From: Hoplostethus atlanticus
Taxonomy: Eukaryota; Chordata; Actinopteri; Trachichthyiformes; Trachichthyidae
Assembly (NCBI GenBank): GCA_034670405.1
Contig: JAXDDX010000024.1
Coordinates: 3,918,001-3,982,000, forward strand
DNA length: 64,000 nucleotides
Direction: 5' to 3'
The position numbers and the translations under genes are program-made. Below the pieces are notes generated by a model. It did not search any database and was not told the origin of the DNA. It saw only the letters and a program-made list of their open reading frames with translations. This document shows positions 51,501 to 63,620 of this stretch, one piece after another; positions within the stretch are counted from its first letter, which is position 1; each line of letters begins with the position of its first letter.

Positions 51501-53656
51501 TGAAGAACCAAATGAAAATCAATGGTTGTTTCACACCAAGGAATTGCTTCATTTTCAGGAGTCACAGGCGGAGTGTGAGAGTCACTGAATTATACAATAT
51601 TTAACACTGCAATCATTCAGCAGCAGCAGTCAGTGGAAGCCCATCATCGCTCCATCCCCAATTGCCACTAAAAATCCTGTGTCTTTATTTTTTTCTAAAA
51701 CATGTCCCATTACCATGTAAATGTAACATTTTTCTCCAAACAGCCAAATAATTGCGAACAGGATTTGGGAACATAGAAGATATGGGTTTGCATACGTAGT
51801 AGACTTTCCCATTGTTGTCATAAAAAGCAATATGCAGTCACTCCTAATGCCAAGTACAAGTGCAGTACAACAGACTGTCGTTGACATTCAAATGCAGCCA
51901 TAATTTTGGAGAAATGACACTGACTTGTCTTTCTGGACGCACCAAAGACAGCTCCTTGCTGAGGCTGCCTCGAGATTCTTTTGAACTCATCAAGAGAGAC
52001 AAGCTCTTCAAGTTTTAAATCGTTTTGCCTCAGAGGAAGGAGTTGGACATTTGGACATTTTGCACATCTGTCCCAGATGTTCAAACTGAAGTAAGTAAAA
52101 GGGCTTCCGTGTACTCTGCTGCCTCTGCATGGATCGTTGTGAGATGATTTAAAACTGAAACACCTGCTTTCTCTTGCTGAGTTAAAACAACTCTGAATGA
52201 TCTTGAGGTACACAAATTAAGGATCAGACTATTAATCTTAACCGGACTACCAAATTAACTAAAGGTTAAATAAATAATAAAGGTAGTAATAAAAAGCAGA
52301 AGAAACTGTGAGGAAACTGAACTGTTAAGAAAGCAAGGGAGAGATTGTGGTGCAAATCTCATAGCACCTGTTATCTCACCTGAATGCCTGAGGTTCTCCA
52401 TTTCAGCTGTTTTATTTGTCAGTGTTGCAGAATTGGTTGTACTTATTGTGTGGTTGTACTTATTGTGTAGCTCCCATCTCAAAATAGTTTAATCGTGCAT
52501 ATAAACTCCATGTAAAATGCTGTCAAGACTCCGATACTTCCGAGTATCCTTTGATAGCAAAACCTAAGGCGCTTATAATTTGCGAAGTGAAAGTGCAAAG
52601 GGAAGTGAAGCTACCACCGGTTAACGCTTAGGATTGTCTTCTACTTCGATCACTCAGGCAGAAAATGCAAAAATGGTCCAAAAATCTGACAACATCATGC
52701 TTGTTTTATATGACTAGAAACCCAAAAAAGACTCAATAACTCAGTCAGGATAGCTGTGACTGAATAACTTGGTGGCGCAATATTAAACCATCACATTTAG
52801 TCTGCCCCTGCAAAAGGATGCCTTTCATTTAGTGTACAGTGTGACTTGGACAATCAAATTAGTGATATTGATGAATGCTCACTTTTTATTTTAATGTTTT
52901 ACCTTTACTTTACTTTGTTGGCTCTTTGCTCAAGTAACAAACATCTGTATTTTACAGCGAGGAAAACATCCTCCTAAAAGTGTTTTATGTTTTTAGAGTG
53001 TCTGTGCCATTTGGATATGACGTTTTCCAAAAAGCAAATAACAGTGAAAAAGCATTTAGGGGTTCAAGGTTTTTTTTAACAAATAATTCCCTACTTCCCT
53101 AACAGCATCTTTAACCAACAAACAACCTCTGCACTGCCAATGACATAAAGCATGAGCAGAACCTCCTGTATTGAATGGATTAATCAGGCAGCACTGTGTT
53201 GAGAAACACATGCTCATCTCTGCCTGTCTATCTCTCCTGTCACCTCCATGCCCCGTGACGCAAGAGTTGCCCATAAAAGATGTGTGATAGCCGAGCAGAG
53301 CTCACTTGAGCACAGTGCTGCTGTCCTTCAACTTCACAGAAGCTGAGGGCGCAGATACTAGTCTACACTATGTGGCTTGGTGGCAACATAACATTACAAC
53401 GCTTACTTGAACAAAGCGGTGGGATAGGTTACATTTAAACTGTGGTGGTGAAAACGGTCACAACAAAATAGAGACAATAGATTGGGCAGCTCGGAGGAAT
53501 TCGCCGTTGGAAATTGGCGAATACGCAGAAGCTGATGCGAGCAAGATAGATCGGTACCGCGCCTGACCGAGGCTGCGCATCATCGGATGTGGGTTTTTTT
53601 TTTTTTCACCCAGGGACCTCAGACACAAGTTATACATAACCTTTCCAGGGGATTGC

Positions 53657-53686
53657 ATGATGGGTATGAACGCCCCAAAACTTTAA
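53657..53686 (+). other. upstream ORF in opsin leader (9 codons)
   Basis: ATG ATG GGT ATG ... TAA, 45 nt before the opsin start, if this stretch is transcribed unspliced. Confidence 0.4.
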
Positions 53687-53713
53687 TCCAGAATAAAGAC
53701 AAGACGAGCTCTG

Positions 53714-53755
53714 ATGAATAAACCGCCAGGATGTTTTCTGATCAGGCCGATCTGA
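53714..53755 (+). other. upstream ORF overlapping the opsin start
   Basis: ATG AAT AAA ... TGA, 13 codons, out of frame with and spanning the opsin ATG at 53731. If the leader is unspliced, scanning ribosomes would meet this ATG first. Confidence 0.4.
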
Positions 53756-55137
53756 ACTACAGCTTCAACGTGAGCGATGACCGGGACTGGAACGACATGC
53801 CGAGCGACGCGGAGACGCTCTCCCCGACGGGTTTCGTCGTGCTGTCCGTGGTCCTGGGCTTCATCATGACTTTCGGCTTTCTCAACAACTTTATTGTCCT
53901 GATCCTGTTTTGCAAGTTCAAGACGCTGCGCACGCCGGTGAACATGCTGCTGCTGAACATCAGCGTCAGTGACATGCTGGTGTGCGCGTGCGGCACCACG
54001 CTCAGCTTCGCCTCCAGCCTTCGGGGGAAGTGGTTCCTCGGTCGCCACGGCTGCAGCTGGTACGGTTTCATCAACTCCTGCTTCGGTAGGTTCCCGGTAG
54101 ACTGCAGGTATCTGAGCGAATTTACTATTAGAAACAAATGGTGCAAACCTGTGTTGCATTATAGCCTACTGTAGTCTTATACAGGACTATTGATCTCACT
54201 ACTACAGTACTTTTTAGTGGAATATGCATAAAGAGTTCCTTTTGGTAGGCTATTGCATGTCTTGATAAATTCGTTTTCTTTATATCACTTAAGGATTTTC
54301 TTTTGGCAGATTTTTGAAGCCCCTTTAAGGAATATTATGTTTGCTTGAAATAAAGCCAGTTCAATTATCACAGCATTGCAGCACATCTGTCACTTTGAAG
54401 ATAAAGACCTCTTGATGGGGGATGAATTGTTCATATCGGTTCCTGCAGTGCATAACATTCCTCCCCTTCACCCGAGCCATCCTTTGAATGATGATGATGA
54501 ATATTATTAAATGATGTTTGAAATTCACAATACAGAGCAAAAGAAAAGTAATTCTTATTTATTTAAACACATTTTGGCAGCTGCTGCTATCATTTCTTGA
54601 AAATAGTGTAAAATATAATGAGTGATATTCCCCAAGGATTCCCCAAACTCCCTGACATCTTGATATCTGGTTGTATTATAACTTGAACATCTCCATAGGG
54701 TACTGATGTTTTATCCCACAGGTGCTGGAATAGGAAGGGTCATTTAGAGAGCTCCTTTGATGGGCTCATCTGGCAAGTGTGTACAATGAATAAGCTCAAA
54801 AGAGCTTATTTAATAAAAAAGTTTATTCTTACAAATATAATGAATCAATTTTAGGACCACAAACTGTTTTAATGGCAGAACATGCCAGGATATTTAGAAT
54901 CACTTTGAATCATTTTGAATCTTGAGCCTCCTGGCCATTTAGCAGCCCTAAAGATTGCATAGGCAGCTTGTACTTGAGACCATTGTTATGAAAGCAGCAG
55001 TTAATTCCAAAATGAAAATTCAATCTTTACCCATTGACCCCCATGTCAGTCAAAACTCCATTGAAGTTTGTAGGACCACCATCTCAGCCTCCCAAACTAC
55101 TGAAGTTAACAGGGCCTTCTTTTTACAGTTACAAAAA

Positions 55138-55183
<46 letters not shown>

Positions 55184-56336
55184 CCTTTTAGAACTGTAAG
55201 ACAACAGAAAAACTCACATTTTATGAAAGAACAGATTGTCGTACAAGCAGTGTTTCTATGTGCAGTTATGTCTTCTAACATTACCTAGCAAGTTGATGTG
55301 TTCTCCAGAGAGGAGAGGTATCTGATCAACTAGCTGAGATCACTTTCAAATAGACACCTCATTAATGAATATCATTAGTAATGGTCATGCTTGTGTTAAA
55401 CAATGCATATTCATTCACCTAGGCCTATAGAAATGCCTGATGTGAGCAAATGGATCAAGTAGTTGTTCTGGCTCCTGTTTCATTTTAAGCCGTTAATCCA
55501 GGGCTGTCTTGCTGCTTTTTTGTCACAAAAATCCAATTATGAACTTTGCTTCAGTTAATTGTTCTTTTGTCTTTCATTGGTCAGATATAACAACTTGATG
55601 ACATGTTAGAAAACCATCTCTCTCCTATTACAGGGGCTTTGAAGTAGTGCCCCATGGCATGCTGAAAAAGCAAGGCAGTCTGAGTATTGGAGTGTGTTTT
55701 CTTGGTTTTTGGGGTTGTCCCATGGTGTCTTGGTACATTGACCTCAAACAAAGCCACTGTTCAATCAGATTGGCCCCGACTGGTTGCTGTAGTCGATCTA
55801 GTACAGGGGGCAATAGTATCAGTATAGTGGGCAATAATTTCTGTCATAAGAATTTTTTTCCCATTATACTAATTTCACTTTCCTCCAGACTAGCTTCTTG
55901 TTGTCTTTTCTTTGTACATGCCCCTTTACAATATTGGGGTTTTGCATGTTAATCCCATTTTATAAAGTATTGTATCCAAGGTAGTGATGAGGTCCTTCAT
56001 ACAAAAGGCAAGACGATGAAATAGAAAAAAAAACCTCATTAGGCACCTCTAACCCACTAGGGCAGCATCAATGCACGTATCTTTTTTTCTATTCAACCAA
56101 TTTATAAAACATTCTAGGTAAAAACATAAGATGAGGTTGAAATGACTTTGATTAGAAACAAGAAGCAGGCCAATCCCAGAAACCCCATTGAACAGGGATG
56201 GCAATAAATCTTTTTTTTAATTCTATAGCATGCACATTCCTGTGCTCTCTAACAGATTATTTTCAAAAGAAATTGCACCAGATTTTCTTTTCAACTGCAA
56301 AAACTGATTGCAGATGTGTGTGTGTGTGTGTGTGTG

Positions 56337-56371
<35 letters not shown>

Positions 56372-57439
56372 ATTTTCCTTGTGTGAATTAATGGTCTGCT
56401 TATCAGCTTTCCTGGTATCAGAAAATGTGCTGCTGCACAGAAATTGATTTGCATCTCCTGTACCTACACACACAGGCACACATCTCTAGAGCATGAATAC
56501 CAATTGGATCCTGTGGACGTGTCTTGAACAGTGTAGATTGGCACAAAGAACATAAAGAATATCCATCTCTCAGCCTTTATCTCAGGTAAACACACAAGCA
56601 GAAGAAATATCTCATTTAGCCAGAAGCCCTTCCCGGGGCACTCAGATGAATTATATTTAAGTGCGCACTTACATCCATGTGTTATGTATGCATATGTATG
56701 TGCATTTGTGTGCAGTGTATAACCAGTGATCTTGAACTTGATTGGTCCATAAGGCAATATGAGCAAAAATCAATTACTTTTCATTTAAAAGACACCATCT
56801 TCCAACAACTTAGACTATGAATTTACACATTAAGATGAAGCTAAAGTGAGTAAACTCTATTCCACAAGTTAAAAAGGGGGTAAATGAGTTATGTTGGGTT
56901 TACCCTCTACTCTAGCTGCAATTATTTGTAAAAAAATAAAAAATAAAAATAAATACAGAGCTGTTAAAAGGAGCATCTCCCTGAGGTGCTGAATACAGTA
57001 TCTTCTTAAGTTTACTCAGAGGCACACACACATACAAATACACAAATACACATTTTTTTCTTTATCGAATAATCATTCATAAGCAATCTCGTTCTTTGCG
57101 CACTTACATCCCTGATCTCTCAATCCAGAGTCACCACCTCACAACAGTCTGCCCCTGCTTATAAATCTTGGATACACCCTGTCCTACCCAGGAGCGACCT
57201 CATTAAGAGAACATTACAAGGCGCATGGCCAACCTAAAACGTGTGTGAAGATTGCAGATTGCTTCTCTTAAACGGCCAACACAAGCAAACAGCCCTTTTA
57301 GTGAAGGACTCAGATAACTCATTTTCTCAATAAATCTTTAAGCCACCGCCCCACCCTCCTGTCCTCCATTCAGATAAGGTGCATGATAGGAGAGGGGCTG
57401 CTTCCATACGCAGAGCATGGCCACGAATGTATTGTGTGT

Positions 57440-57470
<31 letters not shown>

Positions 57471-60400
57471 CATGATTGATCCTTAACTGTTCCATGATTA
57501 GTCTTGAACAAGACTACAATGGAACGGCTCTGCAAGGATGAAGTCCATGGTGCAGAGGACATCGAGGACATACGGAGCCCCCAGTCACAGCAGGCAGTGA
57601 CCCTGCGTCCTTGTGACTTCCACATGTCCTGACCTCTCTTCATGCAATCTATCATCAATTTTTAACTTAAAATGACCACTCCAGTGTCATCTCTTTTCTC
57701 AGTCATAAATATTTGTTTCGTTCCAGACTGTAGATTCATCATAGTTCATCTTGTCAAAGAGTCATGTATTCCACAGTGCATGGCTTACACTTAGCCTTTA
57801 CGTGAGGTATTTGTTGTGGTCATGTAATGTTCCCTACACTGCACATTTTTTAACATAACTTTGTGCAGCGTGTGGGACTGCCATTTTAAGCAGCTAAAGG
57901 CTAGAGGTTGGAGATTGACTAATAGAAAATATGGACAGTGTAGGGGAATATAGAGACTGAAGGGAAGGGTTCAGCCTTGACTGCAGGCTCCTCCTCTATC
58001 TCCATTCTTCCTGTCACTCGGTGGGAGCTGGGAGCTGAGTGCTCATGTCTGGACTTATCTAGAGAAACAGTTTAGTCCATTGCTTTCTTCCTGGTAACCT
58101 GTGGTGTGTTACAGATGTCCTGGAACATCTCTGGCAATTAACACCTGATTGTTGGCACCTGCTGGGAAGACTTTAAAAGCCCTTCAACAGTCACCATTTT
58201 CTCTCCCTCTCTTTTTACATCAATTACTGTGCAAAAAGCAGCAGTGTTCTCAGCCACCACAACCTCTTTTCTTATCCGCTCCTATTTTGTTATAATGAAC
58301 TTTATCTTGTTTTTGCATCGTAGATTTTGTTTGTGACTCCTCTACGTTGCCTCCCTTGAGCCGGGGTTGTAACATATTGAAATGGACAAAGTATCCTGTG
58401 AAAATGGAGCAATCTCGAGATGCCTTCTGAAATGTGCTTTTTTCAACAACGCCAATATCCGAGCCTTGACTATCACTATCACTACCACTCAAAGGACGTT
58501 AACTATGTTGAATAAGAGAGTAAAATGAGAAGACCGATTCAAGGTCGTCAGCGTTAGTAATTGTCATTTCAGTTGTAGCTCAGACAGAAACAAATGGTTC
58601 CACAATTAACTCCAATGTAGCTTTATTGCTGCTTGACCATTAGTACAAGCTCATCTCCAGCTGGGAAAGGAAAAGTGATGAAATGGGTTTTGTCACCCAT
58701 AGCTTATGCCCTTGAAACACAAGAAGGCGCGAGGGATATATTGTAGTACGCCAGTGTGAATGTAAAATTAACTGATCATTATTATTAATGAGTCTATAGG
58801 TGCCTGCTTTCACAGTGCGATAATTCTAGCCCTCACACAGACAGAGAACAATGAAGGTGGACTGAATAGCCTCGCCGGAAGCTGGCATCGATCTAATTGT
58901 TGAGAATGGTTTCCTGCACAATACTACCTGTTTGCATCTGTCCTTTTCTCATCCATGTCCCTAATCACAATTTCCCCTTTTACTGTATATCTCATTTTAT
59001 TTCCTCGCAAGAGCCCAGAAGAACCGGCAGAATCTTTTCCAAAACGAACCAGTTAAAAAAAAAAACATTTGTCATGGTTATCTTTGATTGCAACATACAC
59101 AAAGTACATTGTGTGTGTACTTGACTTTGCATCAAGAGAACCAAACACCTTAACCAATGTTGTCTACCTGATGGGTTTTCAACTGTGGGCAGTTTTAAAC
59201 AAGCAAAGGCCATGCTTACACATAATCTTCACATACATACTGACCCCACTAGCTAAGCGTTCCTCAATTTAGCTTGACCAACATTGTTTTTATTATTTCA
59301 GACATTCAATTTCAGTTTGTAAATCCACCAGATTGTGGCTGGTGACTGTCTAGGATGTAACCATAGAAACAAGGATCCTTCCTTGCCAGTGGATTATCTG
59401 GTGTCAGGAGAAAATATCAACGACCTGCTGAATCTCCACCTCAAGGACCCTAGTGATGTGGCTGTAATTCAAGCATTTTCTCTGAAAATGACACACACTG
59501 TGATGAGTTGATTATGTGTGCTGCTGTATCAGGTTCACCACAGTGGAGACATTAGAGACATTACGTTTAGTTTCACTAAATAAACCTGGAGGCTACAATC
59601 TGTCAGTGCTGAGTGGGTGATGTTCAGTGACAGACAGTGACAAAAACACCTTAACACTTCACACATCATTCACACACCTGCCCTCAAGGTGTGTGTGTGT
59701 GTGCATGTGCGTGCGCCTGCATATGGAGCTGAAATCTTTTAATTCTACACAGATCGTGATAATCATGCTACAATATTCATTTTGGGGGAAATGTGTTATC
59801 CAATGCTCGCTGTTCAATATTTATAAATCACAGATGATTACATTCACTAAAGATGTTACTGTTTTGTAAGTATAAGTTAGCAACAATCACGTAAAACTGA
59901 ATGGCTGAGCTTGGCTGCAGCCAGTAACAGATGTTTCAAAGAATAAATAACACATCACTGTTCATAAAAAGGTAATCTGTAATCAGCCCAGTGATCTATC
60001 CAGCACGGGGTGTGTGCTCACGTGCATGGAGTTATGGGATTTCTCCCCTCTGTCGGGCCCCATATGGAGTTGTTAGTGAGATGGACGATGTGTAGGATCC
60101 AGTGTCATCAATAATAATTCACACCTTCTCAACTCACCCTCTCTGCCTCCATCTCTCCCATCAGCCGCTTCCCAGTCTCTTCTCATCTAGAGCCTCTTAA
60201 CTTCTCCCATTTTCTCCTTTTACACAATTCTATTCCTTACGTAATCCCCCTAGCTCTTTCTCATCTGGTCCTTTGCTCTCATTATGCTCTATTTCATCAG
60301 AACAAGGCGTAAAGGGCATAACATCTGTTGAGAGACAGGACAAATAATGCAAGAAGTTTAAGTCCGCCTTTAAAAATAAAAGAGTGTGAGCATGTTTACA

Positions 60401-60877
60401 CCAAGATCTCCTACGTTTGACATTGAGGTGAATCAAATGGCAATCTACCATGTCTAATGGAGACATGTAGGCGTGCAGGTTGTTAGGCAGAGTGACGGGG
60501 CTGCATGCAGTGTGCACGTGTATGCATGTGTCAACTAGTTATTCATGTCAGTAATTAAACCAGGGCTGAAACGCTATTACAGAAATATGGAAATTGTATT
60601 TCACGTCTCACTATGTTAGAATTTTGAATTAACTGCTCGCAAATTAAACCAAATGAGAGCGTCTAAGATCAAAGGCTCTTGGCAAAGCAGTGTGCCGGCT
60701 GACTCCCCTGCAGAAGTCCATTCTCCACCCTATACAAGCCAGAGTCATTAGGATGTGACATGAGATCAGTTCAGGAAGAGACGGATATCTCTTTCTAGTT
60801 CCTGCTTCAAATGCAGGATTGTTAAATAGAATTACAGCATCAGAGGCTCATACTTGACAGGCGGCGCTCTCAGGAGG

Positions 60878-60920
<43 letters not shown>

Positions 60921-61757
60921 GAAGTGAAGCAAAAGGTGTGCGCTCAACCATGAGGATCACAGGGACTATGCCGGTCCTGCAGCGAGTAACAAATAAACTT
61001 TTGTAATGAACCTTTACCTGACGAATCAAATCTGACAGGCTCACCCCTGCGCTCTCCATCTGCCCTCTTCCCTCTTCCCTCTTTCCTCTCTCCCTTAACG
61101 AAACCCCAGACGGTATATAAGTCCAAACTAGAGACAGGTAAAACACTCCTGAGAGATGATGATACTCAATGTCGTCTTTAAAATTAAAAGACACGTCAAA
61201 GATGTAATGTCTCACGAGATCATTAACGAAGACAAAAACTGTAAGGAAAAAAACCAAAGCTGCACTTGCACCATCATACACCATCAAGTCAAGTAGCAGT
61301 AGGTCAGCAGGCATCACAATTTATCACCATCTATATCCAGGCAAGACAGACTGACTGCATGTTTTACACCACAAGCCATACAAATGTAGATACTATGGTT
61401 GTAATTCCCCCCATCTCTGTCTCTCTTTTAGGTATTGTGTCGCTGATCTCTCTGGTGATCCTCTCCTATGACCGCTACAGCACTCTGACTGTATACAACA
61501 AGCGTGCGCCAGACTACCGCAAGCCCCTGTTGGCTGTGGGGGGGTCCTGGCTGTACTCCTTGCTGTGGACAGTGCCCCCCCTGCTGGGCTGGAGCAGTTA
61601 TGGCATAGAGGGGGCAGGAACAAGCTGCTCTGTGTCCTGGAAGGTTCGGACAGCCCAGTCCCACGCCTACATCATCTGCCTCTTCATTTTCTGCCTGGGT
61701 CTACCTATCGTTGTGATGGTCTACTGCTATGGCAGGCTGCTTTGGGCAGTCAAACAG
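53731..61757 (+). CDS. tmtops: TMT-type opsin (encephalopsin-like), 3' part beyond window
   Basis: Light-sensing G-protein-coupled receptor of the teleost multiple tissue (TMT)/encephalopsin group. Exons 53731-54085 and 61432-61757 join in phase 1 and encode 226 residues, from the N-terminus to the end of TM5. The start is ATG 53731; NYS and NVS glycosylation sites follow. TM1 contains FLNNFIVLILF and TM2 contains NISVSDMLV (Asp83 position). In TM3, HGCSWYGF puts Cys at 110 and Tyr at the 113 counterion site. DRY appears in SYDRYSTLTVY. In loop 2, IEGAGTSCSV aligns Glu with position 181 and Cys with 187. Tyr113 with Glu181 is the arrangement of bistable opsins. Exon 2 ends VKQ|GTAGAG. TM6, TM7 and Lys296 are not in the remaining 2.2 kb, so the gene continues past the window. 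I cannot tell the TMT subgroup. Confidence 0.88.
55139..55183 (+). repeat. (TAGA)n tetranucleotide repeat
   Basis: About eleven TAGA units, uninterrupted. Confidence 0.95.
56314..56371 (+). repeat. (TG)n microsatellite
   Basis: TG run with one CATG interruption, in opsin intron 1. Confidence 0.93.
60879..60919 (+). repeat. (TG)n microsatellite
   Basis: About 20 uninterrupted TG units, 0.5 kb before opsin exon 2. Confidence 0.95.
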
Positions 61758-62328
61758 GTAGAGAGACAGAGAGGCAGTGTGTGTGCGTGTGTTCATGTGT
61801 CAGGTTTACTATTGGACTGTGAGATGTTAATGGGAAAATTCCAAACTCCCCAGTTCCCAGTTAAAACATAGGAGGAAGTAGAACCCAAAAGAGGCAGTGC
61901 AGCAAGCACAGGCAGCACAGACATAGGGACATCGTAGGCCAGGTGCAGCATGGGCGTGGTATTGATCCTGTGTATTAATGAATGAAAGTCCTATTCCCAC
62001 AGATAAGTGGCCAAATGTAGACTTTTGACGTCAAGATATTTCCAGCACAGCTACAATGACGATTTAATATCAACGGTAGACACAACAACAGCCCCTCAAA
62101 GAGCAAAGGTTTCTTCCTAGACTCACCATTTTGCACCAACAATCACACAGGAAGGAATTGTAGAAGAGGAAGAGACACCAATTTCTCCATTGCCAGTAGC
62201 CTCAATAGACCAGAATGCAATGCAGCCCTAATCATAGATACAGCCCCATATTCACAAACTAGATGGCTAGCTAGCAATATTTATATGCCCATGCAACCAC
62301 CTTTGATTGAAAGCAACAAGTTCACGGG

Positions 62329-63620
62329 CAGGGGTGTAAAAAGTACCCAGAGATTATACTTTAGTTAAAGTATGGGTACTGGTTCAAAATCTTACTCAAT
62401 TACAAGTCGAAGTATCTAGGTAAAAACACACTTGAGTAAAAGTCAAAAAGTTTCTACTTTTAAATGTACTCAAGTATTAAAAGTATTAAAGTATTAAAAT
62501 GTTTTAGAATTGTCTATCCATTGCAATAATAAAAAAGCATAGGGGAAATCTTTTGCATTAAAATTACTTCACTAAATTCACTAAAGCCAATCGTAACTAA
62601 TTGTGACATAACAAAGGCCAATTCTGACATCATAAAAGCCAATTGTGACATCACAAAGGCCAATTGTGACATCACAAAAGCCAAACGTAACACCAAAAAA
62701 GCCAATTGTGACATCACAAAAAGCCAATTGTGACATCACAAAAGCCAAACGTAACACCACAAAAGCCAATTGTGACATCACAAAGGCCAATTGTGACATC
62801 ACAAAAGCCAAACGTAACACCAAAAAAGCCAATTGTGACATCACAAAGGCCAATTGTGACATCACAAAAGCCAAACGTAACACCACAAAAGCCAATTGTG
62901 ACATCATAAAAGCTAATCGTGACATCACTAAAGCCAATTTTGACATCAAAAAAGCCAATCATAACATCAATAAAGACAATTGTGATACCACGAAAGCCAA
63001 TTCAATATCGCACATCCTCAGGTTCTTGTCAAAGAGTTGAAAAGGATTTTTAAATTGGCACTATGGTTACTGTCCACTGGAAGCTTGTTAGCATTTTGTA
63101 TCAATGCAAGTGGAAACAAATGGGTTAAGCTAGCCAGTATTTACCAAATACCAAACCAGATACTGGCTAGATCATTTTGTCCTCATTCCTCATAACTTTA
63201 GAGGCCATCTTCTGTAGCTTCGCTGACTGTCATATTCTGATAGCAGGTTTCATCAAAGAGCCTCGCTTTCTGGTCTTGCACAAGGACCAATAAGCATGGG
63301 TATGGACGGGTTAATTTTCCATTGATAGGGATCTTATTAGTTTTAAATAAAGTACGGCAGTGGGGTTATTAGTTCAGCCAATGAAAAAAATAATACTAAT
63401 TTAAAGTTTCTAAAGTTTGTTGGACCTGCGAGACTTACTTGTACTTGGTAGGTCTGAATTTAAATGTAATAAGTAAAAAGTATCTTTTTTTTCTCGAAAA
63501 TGTAATTGAGTAAGAGTACAAGTATACAAATTGAATAATACTCGAGTGAAGTACAAATCCCCCGAAATCGTACTTAAGTATAGTAACGAAGTAGAATTAC
63601 TCAAGTACTTTACACCCCTG
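62329..63620 (-). mobile_element. Tol2-like hAT nonautonomous element carrying a satellite array
   Basis: 1292 bp in opsin intron 2. The left end is CAGGGGTGTAAAAAGTACC. The complement of the right end is CAGGGGTGTAAAGTACTTGAG, close to the Tol2 termini (CAGAGGTGTAAA...), and the right end corresponds to the Tol2 5' end, hence the minus orientation. The 8-bp target duplication TTCACGGG is perfect (62321-62328 and 63621-63628). Subterminal DNA is rich in GTACTT/AAGTAC steps, as in Tol2. A stretch near 63285 (complement TTATTGGTCCTT) resembles Tol2 subterminal sequence. No transposase exons remain. The middle is a 21-bp tandem array. Confidence 0.9.
62588..63010 (+). repeat. 21-bp tandem array with 63/126-bp higher-order structure
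   Basis: About 20 units of 21 bp. Type a is AATTGTGACATCACAAAGCC-like and type b is AAACGTAACACCAAAAGCC-like. From about 62641 the order is a-a-b, repeated four times (63 bp). The b units alternate between ACCAAAAAA and ACCACAAAA, giving a 126-bp period seen twice. Units at both edges are more diverged. The array is open in several frames on both strands only because 21 is a multiple of 3. Confidence 0.9.

Larger units (their letters stand above)
44601..53730. other. intergenic uxs1 - opsin, no gene seen
   Basis: About 9 kb between the divergently transcribed uxs1 and opsin genes. It holds the retroelement tails and simple repeats listed separately. Open frames here are short and unlike known proteins. 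The opsin promoter must lie near the end; a TATA-like CATAAAAG is at 53272-53279, but its use is unproven. Confidence 0.55.
54086..61431 (+). other. opsin intron 1, only simple repeats recognised
   Basis: A 7.3-kb intron, starting GTAGGTTC and ending CTTTTAG. It contains the simple repeats at 55139-55183, 56314-56371, about 57442-57470 and 60879-60919. No exon, RNA gene or bounded mobile element was recognised. Confidence 0.6.

Noticed and set aside
53683-54159. 158-residue open frame antisense to opsin exon 1
   Set aside because: Shadow of a GC-rich coding exon; no domain, and composition follows the sense strand.
62645-63040. Long open frame of repeated Lys-Ala-Asn-Cys-Asp-Ile-Thr on plus, with matching open frames on minus
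   Set aside because: Product of the 21-bp tandem array; open in several frames on both strands because the unit is a multiple of three and lacks stops.
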